A stretch of 64,000 bases of DNA from Amorphoplanes friuliensis DSM 7358 (GTDB lineage: Bacteria > Actinomycetota > Actinomycetes > Mycobacteriales > Micromonosporaceae). Shown here one piece after another: positions 16,761 through 25,171 of the stretch. A program made the position numbers and the translations under genes. The notes under the pieces are model-generated. The model made no database searches, had not been told where the DNA came from, and was given only the letters and a program-made list of their open reading frames with translations. Where the stretch lies: NCBI RefSeq assembly GCF_000494755.1, contig NC_022657.1:4130001-4194000 (forward strand), in the 5' to 3' direction. Positions within the stretch are counted from its first letter, which is position 1, and each line of letters opens with the position of its first letter.

Positions 16761-17882
16761 ATGAGAAAGAGATTCCTGTACGCGGCCGCGGTGCTGCTCG
16801 CCACGGGCGTCGGCGTCACCGTCGTCCAGACGGCCGCCGAGGCGCACGGGGCGATGATGGCCCCGGGCAGCCGGACGTACTTCTGCTGGAAGGACGGCCT
16901 CTCCGGCACCAACGGCTCGATCGTCCCCAAGAACCCGGCCTGTGCCGCGGCTGTCTCGCAGAGCGGCACGACACCGCTCTACAACTGGTTCGCCGTGCTC
17001 CGCTCGGACGGTGGGGGCCGCACGTCGGGCTTCATCCCGGACGGACAGTTGTGCAGCGGCGGCACCGGCGGCCCGTACGACTTCACCGGGTACAACCTGG
17101 CCCGCAACGACTGGCCGCAGACCCACCTCACGGCGGGTGCCAGCATGCGGTTCGACTACAACAACTGGGCGAAGCACCCGGGGACGTTCTCGCTCTACAT
17201 CACCAAGGACAGCTGGAGCCCGACCCGGCCGCTGGCCTGGAGCGACCTCGAGTCGCAGCCGTTCTCACAGGTGGTCAACCCCACCTCGGTGGGCGGCCCG
17301 GGCACCAACGACGGCCGGTACTCGTGGACGGCGAACCTGCCGTCGGGCAAGTCCGGCAAGCACCTGATCTACTCGGTCTGGTCCCGGTCGGACAGCCAGG
17401 AGACCTTCTACGGCTGCTCGGACGTGACCTTCGACGGTGGCAACGGTGAGGTGACCGGCGTCGGGGACGGCACGATCCCGCCGCCGCCGACCGATCCCAC
17501 GACACCGCCGCCCAGCGGGCCCACCAGCCCGCCCGCGAGCCCGCCCACCAGCGGGCCGACCACACCGCCGCCGGCGGGCAGCACCGGCTGCTCCGCGATG
17601 TACTCGGTCACCGGTGGCTGGGGCGGCGGTTTCCAGGGCGAGGTCATGGTGCACGCGGGTTCCACGGCGGTGAAGAACTGGACGGTGTCGTGGACGTTCC
17701 CCGGCAGCCAGACGGTCACGCAACTGTGGAGCGGCAAGTACACCGCGAGCGGTTCCCTGGCGACGGTGAAGAACGAGACGTGGAACGGCGCGATAGCGCC
17801 GAACAGCCACACCACCTTCGGGTTCATCGGTACGGGCACCGCGCCCACGACCGTTCAGAACCTGAGCTGCACCGCATCCTGA
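16761..17882 (+). CDS. AA10 lytic polysaccharide monooxygenase with C-terminal CBM2
   Basis: 373 residues. The signal peptide ends AEA, leaving His29 as the mature N-terminus (HGAMM). It forms the copper histidine brace with His139 in NNWAKHPG, and an axial Phe lies in ETFYGCSDV. The catalytic domain spans 29-230, followed by a Pro-rich linker (about 235-275) and CBM2 (about 278-373). AA10 enzymes oxidatively cleave crystalline cellulose or chitin; the operon partners and CBM2 favour cellulose. It is the last gene of the operon, starting 11 bp after GH48 and followed at once by a strong terminator. Confidence 0.95.
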   Translation: MRKRFLYAAAVLLATGVGVTVVQTAAEAHGAMMAPGSRTYFCWKDGLSGTNGSIVPKNPACAAAVSQSGTTPLYNWFAVLRSDGGGRTSGFIPDGQLCSGGTGGPYDFTGYNLARNDWPQTHLTAGASMRFDYNNWAKHPGTFSLYITKDSWSPTRPLAWSDLESQPFSQVVNPTSVGGPGTNDGRYSWTANLPSGKSGKHLIYSVWSRSDSQETFYGCSDVTFDGGNGEVTGVGDGTIPPPPTDPTTPPPSGPTSPPASPPTSGPTTPPPAGSTGCSAMYSVTGGWGGGFQGEVMVHAGSTAVKNWTVSWTFPGSQTVTQLWSGKYTASGSLATVKNETWNGAIAPNSHTTFGFIGTGTAPTTVQNLSCTAS

Positions 17883-17890
17883 GGTGAGGT

Positions 17891-17928
17891 ACGGGGTCCG
17901 GGAGCGACAGGGCGCTTCCGGGCCCCGT
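17891..17928. terminator. bidirectional terminator between AA10 and lacI genes
   Basis: A 16-bp stem (17891-17906 with 17913-17928, two G-T wobbles) with a 6-nt loop. It lies 8 bp after the AA10 stop and directly against the stop codon of the convergent regulator gene. Confidence 0.8.
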
Positions 17929-18948
17929 TCACCGTGGGGCAGCGGTGCTGTTCCGCACGACCAGTTCGGGGGAGACGACGACATGAGCCGGGGACTCGGC
18001 GTCATCCGGTACGGCCATGTGCTCGAGCAGCAGCGTGAGGCTGCGCCGCCCGAGCTCGGCGAAGTCCTGGCGGACCGTGGTCAGCGGCGGCAGGAAGTAC
18101 CCCGAGTCGGGCATGTCGTCGAAGCCGACCACGCTGACCTCCTCCGGCACCTTGCGACCGGCCTCGTGCAGCGCCCGCAGCACACCCAGGGCGATCCGGT
18201 CGTTGGCGCAGAAGATGGCCGTGACCGAGCGGTCGCGGGCCAGTTCGCGGCCCTGGGAGTAGCCCGACTCGGCGTTCCAGGACTGCGGGACGATCGGCGG
18301 AACGGTGGCACCGGCCTCGTTGAGGGTGTCGCGCCAGCCGGTGACGCGCTCCTGGGCCTCGGGCCAGTCCGCCGGACCGGCGACATGGTGAACCGTCCGA
18401 TGTCCCAGATCGAGCAGGTGCTGCGTGGCGAGCCGGGCCCCGGCCGCGTTGTCTATGCGGACGGTCGGCACCGCGTCGGCCGCGCCGGCGCCACCGACCG
18501 CGACACAGTAGAGCCCCGACGGCGCCTGGAGCAGGCCGTTGGTGACTGCGGGCTTGGGGGCGATCGCGATGATGCCGTCCACCGCGTGCTGGCGCAGCCG
18601 GTCGACCGCCTCGAGCACCGGCCGCCGGTCCAGATTGCGGACCATCGCGATGCTGACCAGATATCCCGCTGTACGCGCCGCGTCCTCGATGCCGTAGAGC
18701 ATGGACGCCGGGCCGAACAGGGTGGTCTCGAACCCGATGATGCCCAGCGTGTGCGACTGCCGGGTCACCAGGGTCCGGGCGGCGAGGTTGCGCCGGTAGT
18801 CGAGCGACTGCATGGCCTCGAGGACACGATCCCGGGTCTCCTGCCGGACGTTCGGGTGCTCGTTGAGGACCCGCGACACGGTCTGGTGCGATACGCCGGC
18901 GAGCTTGGCGACGTCCCGCATCACCGCTACGGGCTTCTTCGGTGCCAC
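17929..18948 (-). CDS. LacI-family transcriptional repressor
   Basis: 339 residues from a GTG at 18948 with AGGGGA upstream. The N-terminal LacI helix-turn-helix is at about 10-35 (DVAKLAGVSHQTVSRVLN), the hinge contains YRRNLAARTL, and a periplasmic-binding-protein-like sugar domain fills about 65-335 (GIIGF, IFCANDRIALGVLRAL, VSVVGFDDM). It is divergent from the ytfQRT-yjfF type transporter, and two near-identical palindromes lie between them. It therefore most likely represses that transporter and itself, with a galactose-related sugar as inducer (inference). The CebR sites at 10.9-11.1 kb have a different core, so this is probably not CebR. Confidence 0.88.
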   Translation of the reverse strand: MAPKKPVAVMRDVAKLAGVSHQTVSRVLNEHPNVRQETRDRVLEAMQSLDYRRNLAARTLVTRQSHTLGIIGFETTLFGPASMLYGIEDAARTAGYLVSIAMVRNLDRRPVLEAVDRLRQHAVDGIIAIAPKPAVTNGLLQAPSGLYCVAVGGAGAADAVPTVRIDNAAGARLATQHLLDLGHRTVHHVAGPADWPEAQERVTGWRDTLNEAGATVPPIVPQSWNAESGYSQGRELARDRSVTAIFCANDRIALGVLRALHEAGRKVPEEVSVVGFDDMPDSGYFLPPLTTVRQDFAELGRRSLTLLLEHMAVPDDAESPAHVVVSPELVVRNSTAAPR

Positions 18949-19090
18949 GGTGTTTCCCCTTGTCGCCGCGGATTGTCGATCTCAGTGTAGTTCTCGGAAG
19001 TTTCCGAACAGTCTCCCGTGACCTTGGGTGTTGCCGCGGTGGCAGGCGGTTTCTCGGTGTCAATCGGCGATCATCTCTTGACGCCGCGTT

Positions 19091-19104
19091 TGGGAACGGT
19101 AACA
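19091..19104. promoter_or_regulatory. LacI-type operator, distal copy
   Basis: TGGGAACGGTAACA shares 12 of 14 bases with the second site at 19251-19264 and is an imperfect palindrome centred on CG, the LacI-family pattern. It lies between the divergent lacI and transporter genes, 142 bp from the lacI start. Confidence 0.55.
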
Positions 19105-19249
19105 CTCCTGAAACGCACCATGTGACGGGAGCCACTGCATCGAGCAGTATGGCTGTCGTCAGGCTGCTCCGCGCGCTCATGATCTCTTTGCGCCGGTGCC
19201 GCCGGGCCCCCCTTCCGTACCAAGATCGACCGGCTCCCCGAAGTTCAGA

Positions 19250-19265
19250 TTGTGAACGCTAACAA
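19250..19265. promoter_or_regulatory. LacI-type operator just before the ytfQ-like gene
   Basis: TTGTGAACGCTAACAA is an imperfect palindrome centred on CG, ending about 10 bp before the ribosome site of the binding-protein gene. A repressor here would block transcription of the transporter operon. Confidence 0.65.
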
Positions 19266-19286
19266 ATGAGATCCCTGGAGGACGTT

Positions 19287-20273
19287 GTGCTCAAGAAGTG
19301 GTCCGCGGCGGTCCTGGCCGGCGCCCTGGCGCTCGGCGCCCTCGCCGGTTGCGGCGGCGACGACGCCGGTGGTGGCACCGGCAGTGGCGGCGACGACAAG
19401 CTCACCCTCGGCTTCTCCCAGGTCGGCGCCGAGAGCGGCTGGCGCACGGCCAACACCAAGTCGATCCAGGAGGCGGCCGCGACGGCCGGGATCGAGCTCA
19501 AGTTCTCCGACGCGCAGGGCAAGCAGGAGAACCAGATCAAGGCGATCCGCTCCTTCATCGCCCAGCGCGTCGACGTGATCGCGTTCTCGCCGGTGGTCGA
19601 GTCCGGCTGGGACACCGTGCTCAAGGAGGCCAAGGACGCGGAGATCCCGGTGATCCTCACCGACCGCGCCGTCGACTCCAAGGACACCACGCTCTACAAG
19701 AGCTTCATCGGCTCCGACTTCGTGCTCGAGGGCAAGAAGGCGGGGGAGTGGCTGGTCAAGGACTACGAGGGCAAGAACGACCCGGTCAACATCGTCGAGC
19801 TGCAGGGCACGCCGGGCGCGGCGCCGGCCAACGACCGCAAGGCGGGCTTCGCCGACGTGATCAAGGCCGACCCGAAGTTCAAGGTCGTGGCCTCGCAGAC
19901 CGGTCAGTTCACCCGGACCGACGGCAAGGAGGTCATGGAGGCCTTCCTCAAGTCCCAGCCGAAGATCGACGTGCTCTACGCGCACAACGACGACATGGGC
20001 CTGGGCGCCATCGAGGCGATCGAGGCGGCCGGCAAGAAGCCCGGCACCGACATCAAGATCATCACGGTGGACGCGGTCAAGGACGGCATGACGGCACTCT
20101 CCGAGGGCAAGATCAACTACATCGTGGAGTGCAGCCCGCTCCTCGGCCCACAGCTGATGGACCTGGCCAAGAAGGTCAAGGCCGGCGAGACCGTCGAGGC
20201 CCGGGTGCTGACCGAGGAGACCACCTTCACCCAGGAGCAGGCCAAGGCCGTCCTGGCGGAGCGCAAGTACTGA
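19287..20273 (+). CDS. ytfQ: sugar-binding lipoprotein, YtfQ-like (galactofuranose class)
   Basis: 328 residues from the GTG at 19287, preceded by GGAGGA at 19277-19282; an ATG at 19266 would place the signal peptide too far in. A lipoprotein signal ends at LAGC, then a Gly/Asp-rich tether leads to a type-1 periplasmic-binding-protein fold (LTLGFSQVGAESGWR, IDVLYAHNDDMGLGA, ITVDAVKDGM). The opening motif and the gene order match the E. coli YtfQ galactofuranose system. It would capture the sugar outside and deliver it to YtfT/YjfF. Ligand assignment is by family; other furanose sugars are possible. Confidence 0.88.
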   Translation: MLKKWSAAVLAGALALGALAGCGGDDAGGGTGSGGDDKLTLGFSQVGAESGWRTANTKSIQEAAATAGIELKFSDAQGKQENQIKAIRSFIAQRVDVIAFSPVVESGWDTVLKEAKDAEIPVILTDRAVDSKDTTLYKSFIGSDFVLEGKKAGEWLVKDYEGKNDPVNIVELQGTPGAAPANDRKAGFADVIKADPKFKVVASQTGQFTRTDGKEVMEAFLKSQPKIDVLYAHNDDMGLGAIEAIEAAGKKPGTDIKIITVDAVKDGMTALSEGKINYIVECSPLLGPQLMDLAKKVKAGETVEARVLTEETTFTQEQAKAVLAERKY

Positions 20274-20289
20274 TTGGCGAGCGTGTGGC

Positions 20290-20317
20290 GCCGCCCCGGC
20301 CGCTGCGCCGGGGCGGC
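20290..20317 (+). terminator. intercistronic hairpin between ytfQ- and ytfR-like genes
   Basis: An 11-bp perfect GC stem (20290-20300 with 20307-20317) and a 6-nt loop in the 69-bp gap. Such hairpins after a binding-protein gene commonly give partial termination or mRNA protection, so the binding protein is made in excess of the membrane parts. Confidence 0.6.
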
Positions 20318-20342
20318 TCCGCCGTCGAGAAGGAGCAGAACC

Positions 20343-21866
20343 ATGGTCGACCCGCCGATCCTGCAGATGACCGGCATCCGTAAGACCTTCCCGGGCGTCG
20401 TGGCCCTGGACGGGGTGGACTTCTCCCTGCGCCCGGGCGAGGTGCACGCGCTCATGGGCGAGAACGGCGCCGGCAAGTCCACGCTGATCAAGGTCCTGAC
20501 CGGGGTGTACGGCATCGACGCCGGCGACATCACGCTCGACGGCGCCCCCGTGCGTTTCGGCGGGCCGCTGCAGGCTCAGCAGGCCGGCATCAGCACGGTC
20601 TACCAGGAGGTCAACCTCTGCGCGAACCTCTCGGTCGCCGAGAACATCTTCATCGGCCGGGAGCCCCGCCGCCTGGGCAAGATCCGCTGGGGCGAGATGC
20701 GCCGCCGCTCCGCCGCCCTGCTCGCCGATCTCGACCTCCACCTCGACGTGGCCGCGCCGCTGAGCACCTACTCCCTGGCCATCCAGCAAATGGTGGCCAT
20801 CGCGCGCGCGATCGACATCTCCGCCAAGGTGTTGATCCTGGACGAGCCCACGTCCAGCCTCGACGCCTCCGAGGTGGAACGCCTCTTCGACGTGATGCGC
20901 CGGCTCAAGCGCGACGGCGTGGCGATCCTCTTCGTCTCGCACTTCCTCGACCAGGTCTACGAGGTCGCCGACCGGATGACCGTCCTGCGCAACGGCACGC
21001 TCGTCGGCGAGTACCTCACCGCCGAGCTCAGCCAGATGCAGCTGGTCACCAAGATGATCGGCAAGGAACTGACCGTCCTCGAACGCCTCGAGGAGGAGCC
21101 GCGCACGGTCACCGCCGACGCGCCCCGGGAGCCCATCCTGCAGGCGCACGAGCTCGGCCGGACCGGAGCGATCGCGCCCTTCGACCTGACCGTGCGGGGC
21201 GGCGAGATCGTGGGACTGGCCGGACTGCTCGGCTCCGGGCGTACCGAACTGGCCCGGTTGTTGTTCGGCGCGGACCGTCCCGACCACGGCCGGCTGGAGA
21301 TCGACGGCAAGCCCGTGACCCTGCGGACGCCGCGGACGGCCATGACCCACGGCATCGGGTTCTCCTCGGAGAACCGCCGCACCGAGGGTGTGGTCGGCGA
21401 GCTGAGCGTCCGCGAGAACATCATCCTGGCGCTGCAGGCGACCCGCGGCTGGTCCCGGCCGGTGCCACGGCGCAAGCAGGACGAGCTGGTCGCCCGGTAC
21501 ATCAAGACGCTGGGCATCCGGCCGTCCGACCCGGAGACCGCCGTCCGCAACCTCAGCGGCGGCAACCAGCAGAAGGTCCTGCTGGCCCGCTGGCTGATCA
21601 CCGAACCCCGCCTGCTGATCGTCGACGAGCCCACCCGCGGCATCGACGTCGGCGCCAAGGCCGAGATCCAGCGCCTGCTGGTCGAGCTCGCGGACGGCGG
21701 CATGGCCGTGCTGTTCGTCAGCGCCGAGCTGGAGGAGGTGCTGCGGCTCAGCCACAAGATCGAGGTGCTGCGGGACCGCCACCTCGTCGAGGAGCTCGAC
21801 AACACCGGTGGCGGCGTCGACGCCGACCGGGTGATGCAGGCCATCGCGAGCGGAGTGACCCCATGA
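20343..21866 (+). CDS. ytfR: sugar ABC transporter ATPase with two nucleotide-binding domains, YtfR-like
   Basis: 507 residues from the ATG at 20343 with GAAGGAG at 20329-20335. Two ABC domains in tandem. The first (about 5-235) has Walker A GENGAGKST, an unusual signature region YSLAIQQMVAIARA and Walker B VLILDEPTSSLD. The second (about 258-500) has a modified Walker A GLLGSGRTELAR, signature LSGGNQQKV and LLIVDEPTRGID. This is the normal arrangement of CUT2-class ATPases, in which the second site is degenerate. It powers import through YtfT and YjfF. The stop overlaps the next ATG (ATGA). Confidence 0.93.
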   Translation: MVDPPILQMTGIRKTFPGVVALDGVDFSLRPGEVHALMGENGAGKSTLIKVLTGVYGIDAGDITLDGAPVRFGGPLQAQQAGISTVYQEVNLCANLSVAENIFIGREPRRLGKIRWGEMRRRSAALLADLDLHLDVAAPLSTYSLAIQQMVAIARAIDISAKVLILDEPTSSLDASEVERLFDVMRRLKRDGVAILFVSHFLDQVYEVADRMTVLRNGTLVGEYLTAELSQMQLVTKMIGKELTVLERLEEEPRTVTADAPREPILQAHELGRTGAIAPFDLTVRGGEIVGLAGLLGSGRTELARLLFGADRPDHGRLEIDGKPVTLRTPRTAMTHGIGFSSENRRTEGVVGELSVRENIILALQATRGWSRPVPRRKQDELVARYIKTLGIRPSDPETAVRNLSGGNQQKVLLARWLITEPRLLIVDEPTRGIDVGAKAEIQRLLVELADGGMAVLFVSAELEEVLRLSHKIEVLRDRHLVEELDNTGGGVDADRVMQAIASGVTP

Positions 21867-22894
21867 CCACCCTCACCCGGCACCGGCTCTTCTGGCCGGC
21901 CGTCGTTCTTGTCGTGCTGCTCGCCAGCAACGTCTTCTTCGCACCCCGGTTCTTCACGATCACCCTGCAGGACGGCCACCTCTACGGCTCGCTGATCGAC
22001 GTGCTGCGCTCGGCGACGCCGCTCGCCCTGGTGGCGCTCGGCATGACCGTCGTCATCGCCACCGGCGGCATCGACCTGTCGGTGGGCTCGGTGATGGCGA
22101 TCGCCGGTGCGGTCGCCTGCCTGATCATCGGCGACCTGCCGAACCAGGGCAGCGTCGGTGGCGTGCTGCTGGCCGTGGGCATCGCGATCGCCCTGGCGGC
22201 GGTGCTGGGCGTCTGGAACGGTGTCCTGGTCTCGGTCATCGGCATCCAGCCCATCATCGCGACCCTGATCCTGATGGTCGCCGGTCGTGGCATCGCGCAG
22301 CTGCTGACCAGCGGGCAGATCATCAACGTCTCGTCACCGCCGTTCCGGGTGATCGGCGCCGGCTACTTCCTGGCGATACCGGTCTCGGTGATCATCGTCG
22401 CGGCCGTGGTCGCCGCGGCGGTGCTGCTGATCCGGCGGTCCGCGCTCGGCGTCCTGATCGAGTCCGTGGGCGCCAGCCCCACCGCCAGCCGCCTCGCCGG
22501 CATCCGGGCGCGCGGACTGACGATCATGGCGTACGTGTTCGCCGCGATCTGCGCCGGAGTCGCCGGCCTGATCTTCAGCTCGAACGTGGCCAGCGCCGAC
22601 AGCAACGCGGCCGGCAACCTCATCGAGCTGGACGCGATCCTCGCCGTGGTCATCGGCGGCACCGCCCTCACCGGCGGCCGCTTCTCGATCGCGGGCAGTG
22701 TGCTCGGTGCGGTGCTTATCTCGGCGCTGGACATCACCACGTACACGATCGGTGTCCCGGCCGAGACCACCCTGCTCTTCAAGGCCGTCGTGGTGGTCGT
22801 GCTCTGCCTGAGCCAGTCCGCCGCCTTCCGCGCCGCGGTGTTCCGGCGCCGACGCGCCGCCCCCGCCACTCCCGCAGCCGAGGTCCCCGCATGA
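21863..22894 (+). CDS. ytfT: sugar ABC transporter permease, YtfT-like
   Basis: 343 residues, about 9-10 hydrophobic helices, with the CUT2 permease motif ATGGIDLSVGSVMAIAGA near residue 65 and GGTALTGGRFSIAGS near 265. Translationally coupled to the ATPase gene upstream and the second permease downstream by ATGA overlaps. It forms half of the membrane channel, with YjfF as the other half. Confidence 0.92.
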   Translation: MTTLTRHRLFWPAVVLVVLLASNVFFAPRFFTITLQDGHLYGSLIDVLRSATPLALVALGMTVVIATGGIDLSVGSVMAIAGAVACLIIGDLPNQGSVGGVLLAVGIAIALAAVLGVWNGVLVSVIGIQPIIATLILMVAGRGIAQLLTSGQIINVSSPPFRVIGAGYFLAIPVSVIIVAAVVAAAVLLIRRSALGVLIESVGASPTASRLAGIRARGLTIMAYVFAAICAGVAGLIFSSNVASADSNAAGNLIELDAILAVVIGGTALTGGRFSIAGSVLGAVLISALDITTYTIGVPAETTLLFKAVVVVVLCLSQSAAFRAAVFRRRRAAPATPAAEVPA

Positions 22895-23904
22895 TCGACG
22901 TCAGCGCACCGCCTCAGACCACGACGGCTCCCGCCACACCACGCCGGCGCCGCCGGGCCGACCGGCGGCACATCCCGGTCCTGGCCACCCTGGCCCTCCT
23001 GGTCACCATGTACGCCATCGGCGTCGCCAACTACGACAACTTCTCCGACACCCAGGTCCTGCTCAACGTCTTCGTCGACAACGCGTTCCTGCTCGTCGTC
23101 GCCGCGGGCATGACCTTCGTGATCCTGACCGGCGGCATCGACCTGTCCGTGGGTGCCGTGGTCGCCCTGACCACGGTCGTCGCCGCGACCCTGCTGAACG
23201 CGGGCTGGCCGGCGATCGTTGTCCTGCCCCTGGTCCTGCTCATGGGCACGACGCTGGGTCTCGGCATGGGCGCGGTCATCCACTACTTCAAGGTGGAACC
23301 GTTCATCGCCACGCTCGCCGGCATGTTCCTCGCCCGCGGCCTGTCGCTGCTCATCAACCGCAACTCCATCCCGATCACCGACCCGTTCTGGACGGGCATG
23401 GCCCAGGAACGCATCCGCTTCGGCCCCGGCATCTTCATCTCCACCAGCGTGGTGATCGCCCTGGTGGTGGTCCTCATCGGCGCGTACGTGCTGGCGTACA
23501 CCCGCTTCGGCCGGACCGTCTACGCGATCGGTGGCAACGCCGACTCGGCGCTGCTGATGGGTCTGCCCGTCGGCCGCACCCGCATCGCCGTCTACACGAT
23601 CAGCGGCTTCTGCTCGGCCCTCGGCGGGGTGCTCCTGAGCTTCTACATGCTCTCCGGGTACAGCCTGCACGCCCAGGGCATGGAACTCGACGCCATCGCG
23701 GCGGTCGTCATCGGCGGCGTGATCCTCACCGGCGGTTCCGGCTACCTCTTCGGCACCGTCCTGGGCGTCCTCGTCCTGGGCCTGATCCAGACCATCATCA
23801 CCTTCCAGGGCACCCTCAGCTCCTGGTGGACGAAGATCGTGATCGGCATCCTCCTCTTCGCCTTCATCGTCATCCAGCGCCTCGTCACCCGCCGGGCCCG
23901 CTGA
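22891..23904 (+). CDS. yjfF: sugar ABC transporter permease, YjfF-like
   Basis: 337 residues with multiple hydrophobic helices. The CUT2 motif LTGGIDLSVGAVVAL is near 83 and GGVILTGGSGYLFGT near 272. It starts in the ATGA overlap with the YtfT-like gene and is the last gene of the operon, followed 12 bp later by a hairpin. Two different permeases in one operon is the hallmark of the YtfQRT-YjfF system. Confidence 0.92.
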   Translation: MIDVSAPPQTTTAPATPRRRRRADRRHIPVLATLALLVTMYAIGVANYDNFSDTQVLLNVFVDNAFLLVVAAGMTFVILTGGIDLSVGAVVALTTVVAATLLNAGWPAIVVLPLVLLMGTTLGLGMGAVIHYFKVEPFIATLAGMFLARGLSLLINRNSIPITDPFWTGMAQERIRFGPGIFISTSVVIALVVVLIGAYVLAYTRFGRTVYAIGGNADSALLMGLPVGRTRIAVYTISGFCSALGGVLLSFYMLSGYSLHAQGMELDAIAAVVIGGVILTGGSGYLFGTVLGVLVLGLIQTIITFQGTLSSWWTKIVIGILLFAFIVIQRLVTRRAR

Positions 23905-23916
23905 CCCGCTGAGATC

Positions 23917-23949
23917 GCCGCGCAGCTCGACCAGCCCGGCCTGCGCGGC
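23917..23949 (+). terminator. terminator hairpin after the sugar ABC operon
   Basis: GCCGCGCAG (23917-23925) pairs perfectly with CTGCGCGGC (23941-23949) across a 15-nt loop, 12 bp past the yjfF-like stop. Confidence 0.6.
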
Positions 23950-24054
23950 AATCAGCGACTACGTCAGACCCCTGGGGGAGCTTGGCGGGTGTCCGGCGGA
24001 CGGACGGGCAGCCCGGCCGGGGCCACCTCCCGCGGAGCAGGCACAATCGCCCGC

Positions 24055-24609
24055 GTGGACGTCCCCGAACTGCTGCGCCAGGCGGCACGCGAGATCCCGG
24101 CCGGGCTCCCGGTGGCCGATGTGGACGACTACCTGGCCGCGAACGAGTGGGAGATAGCCCTCGACGTCCTCCTCGATCTGGGCGACACCTACCCGGCCAC
24201 CACCTCGTACTGGCAGACCCTCGGTGACGCCGCCCACCTGATGCACCTGGAACGCAACGCCGCCTGGTGCGCGTGGCGCCGCCGCGAGGTCCTCCACGGG
24301 ATCATCCGCGCCGAGCTCCAGCTGCTCCCCGGCAGCCGGACGACCCCGATCCCGGGCGACGGCAAACTGCGGCCGCTGTGGGACATCGGCCTGGTCACCC
24401 CGGCCGGCCTCCCGGACCTGGCCGTGGCCCTGATCTGGGTCGAGTACGCCCCGGACCTGCCCCCGGACGGCCGCGGCTCGGTCCGCCTGGCGCCACTGAC
24501 CGCCGCCCGCTGGCACCACCTGCAGCCGGGCGACCGCATCACCATGCACGAGGACCGCCCGATCGCCGGCACGGCCTTCATCACCGAACTCGCGTTTCCC
24601 GGGCGCTGA
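24055..24609 (+). CDS. conserved protein of unknown function
   Basis: 184 residues from the GTG at 24055; CACAAT at 24042-24047 lies 7 bp before it, which fits a leaderless transcript. A longer in-frame reading to 23989 has no ribosome site. The N-terminal half is helical and acidic (DVDDYLAANEWEIALDVLLDLGD) with aromatic and Cys-Trp residues (AAWCAWRRREVLHG). The C-terminal half looks like a small beta-barrel (LAPLTAARWHHLQPGDRI, GTAFITEL), reminiscent of the C-terminal barrel of translation factors. No signal peptide or membrane segment. Function not recognised. Confidence 0.6.
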   Translation: MDVPELLRQAAREIPAGLPVADVDDYLAANEWEIALDVLLDLGDTYPATTSYWQTLGDAAHLMHLERNAAWCAWRRREVLHGIIRAELQLLPGSRTTPIPGDGKLRPLWDIGLVTPAGLPDLAVALIWVEYAPDLPPDGRGSVRLAPLTAARWHHLQPGDRITMHEDRPIAGTAFITELAFPGR

Positions 24610-24673
24610 GGCGACCGTCCGCGTCGGAAACTCGCTTGACCTCGACGCCGGGGGCCGCTTCTAGTGTCGCGGT

Positions 24674-25171
24674 ATGACCACGGTTGATGTCGACGCTCTG
24701 ATCGGTGCCCGGTTCGACGAGGACGGCGCGCTGGCGCGGGCTGTTGAGCTGGCGGGGGTGCATGCCGCGGCCGGGCAGCTGCCGTTCGTGGCGCTGGTGG
24801 TGCGGGACGGGGTGGTGATCGGGGGTGGGGCCAATTCTTACCTGGAGGATCACGATCCGTCCGGGCACGGTGAGGTGGTCGCGATCCGGGACGCCACGCG
24901 GCGGCTGGGCCGCGCCGATCTGGGTGGGGCGATCGTCTATTCGAGCTGCGAGCCGTGCGCGATCTGCCGGCTGGTCGCGGCGGCGGCCGGGGTGCGCGAG
25001 ATCGTCTTCGCCGCGGACAAGGGTCTGGTGCCGGCTGCGATCGACAGTGATCCGGTGACGACCGGGCGGCTGATCGATGCTGTCACCGCCGTCCTGCCCG
25101 CGATCGCCCGGCGGGGGAGGACCGGCGCGGACCCGTCCGTGCCGTTCACGATCTTCGGGGAGAAGCGATGA
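24674..25171 (+). CDS. cytidine/deoxycytidylate-deaminase-fold protein
   Basis: 165 residues with the zinc deaminase motifs HGEVVAIRDA (His ligand plus catalytic Glu, about residue 57) and SSCEPCAIC (two Cys ligands, about 94-100). This is the PCxxC class that includes guanine deaminase and tRNA adenosine deaminase; the substrate is uncertain. The ATG has no ribosome site but is preceded by TAGTGT at 24662-24667, so it is probably leaderless. It is the first gene of a coupled operon with an LLM oxidoreductase and an MFS exporter, which may process and export a small nitrogenous compound (inference). Confidence 0.8.
   Translation: MTTVDVDALIGARFDEDGALARAVELAGVHAAAGQLPFVALVVRDGVVIGGGANSYLEDHDPSGHGEVVAIRDATRRLGRADLGGAIVYSSCEPCAICRLVAAAAGVREIVFAADKGLVPAAIDSDPVTTGRLIDAVTAVLPAIARRGRTGADPSVPFTIFGEKR

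Noticed and set aside
17929..18948. The LacI protein as CebR for the adjacent cellulase operon
   Set aside because: Its own intergenic region carries a different motif (TGNGAACGNTAACA) and it is divergent from a furanose-type transporter, so it more likely controls that.
19010..19024. The near-palindrome TCGGAAGTTTCCGA near 18990-19010 as a third LacI site
   Set aside because: Its centre is GT rather than CG and it shares no core with the two matching operators.
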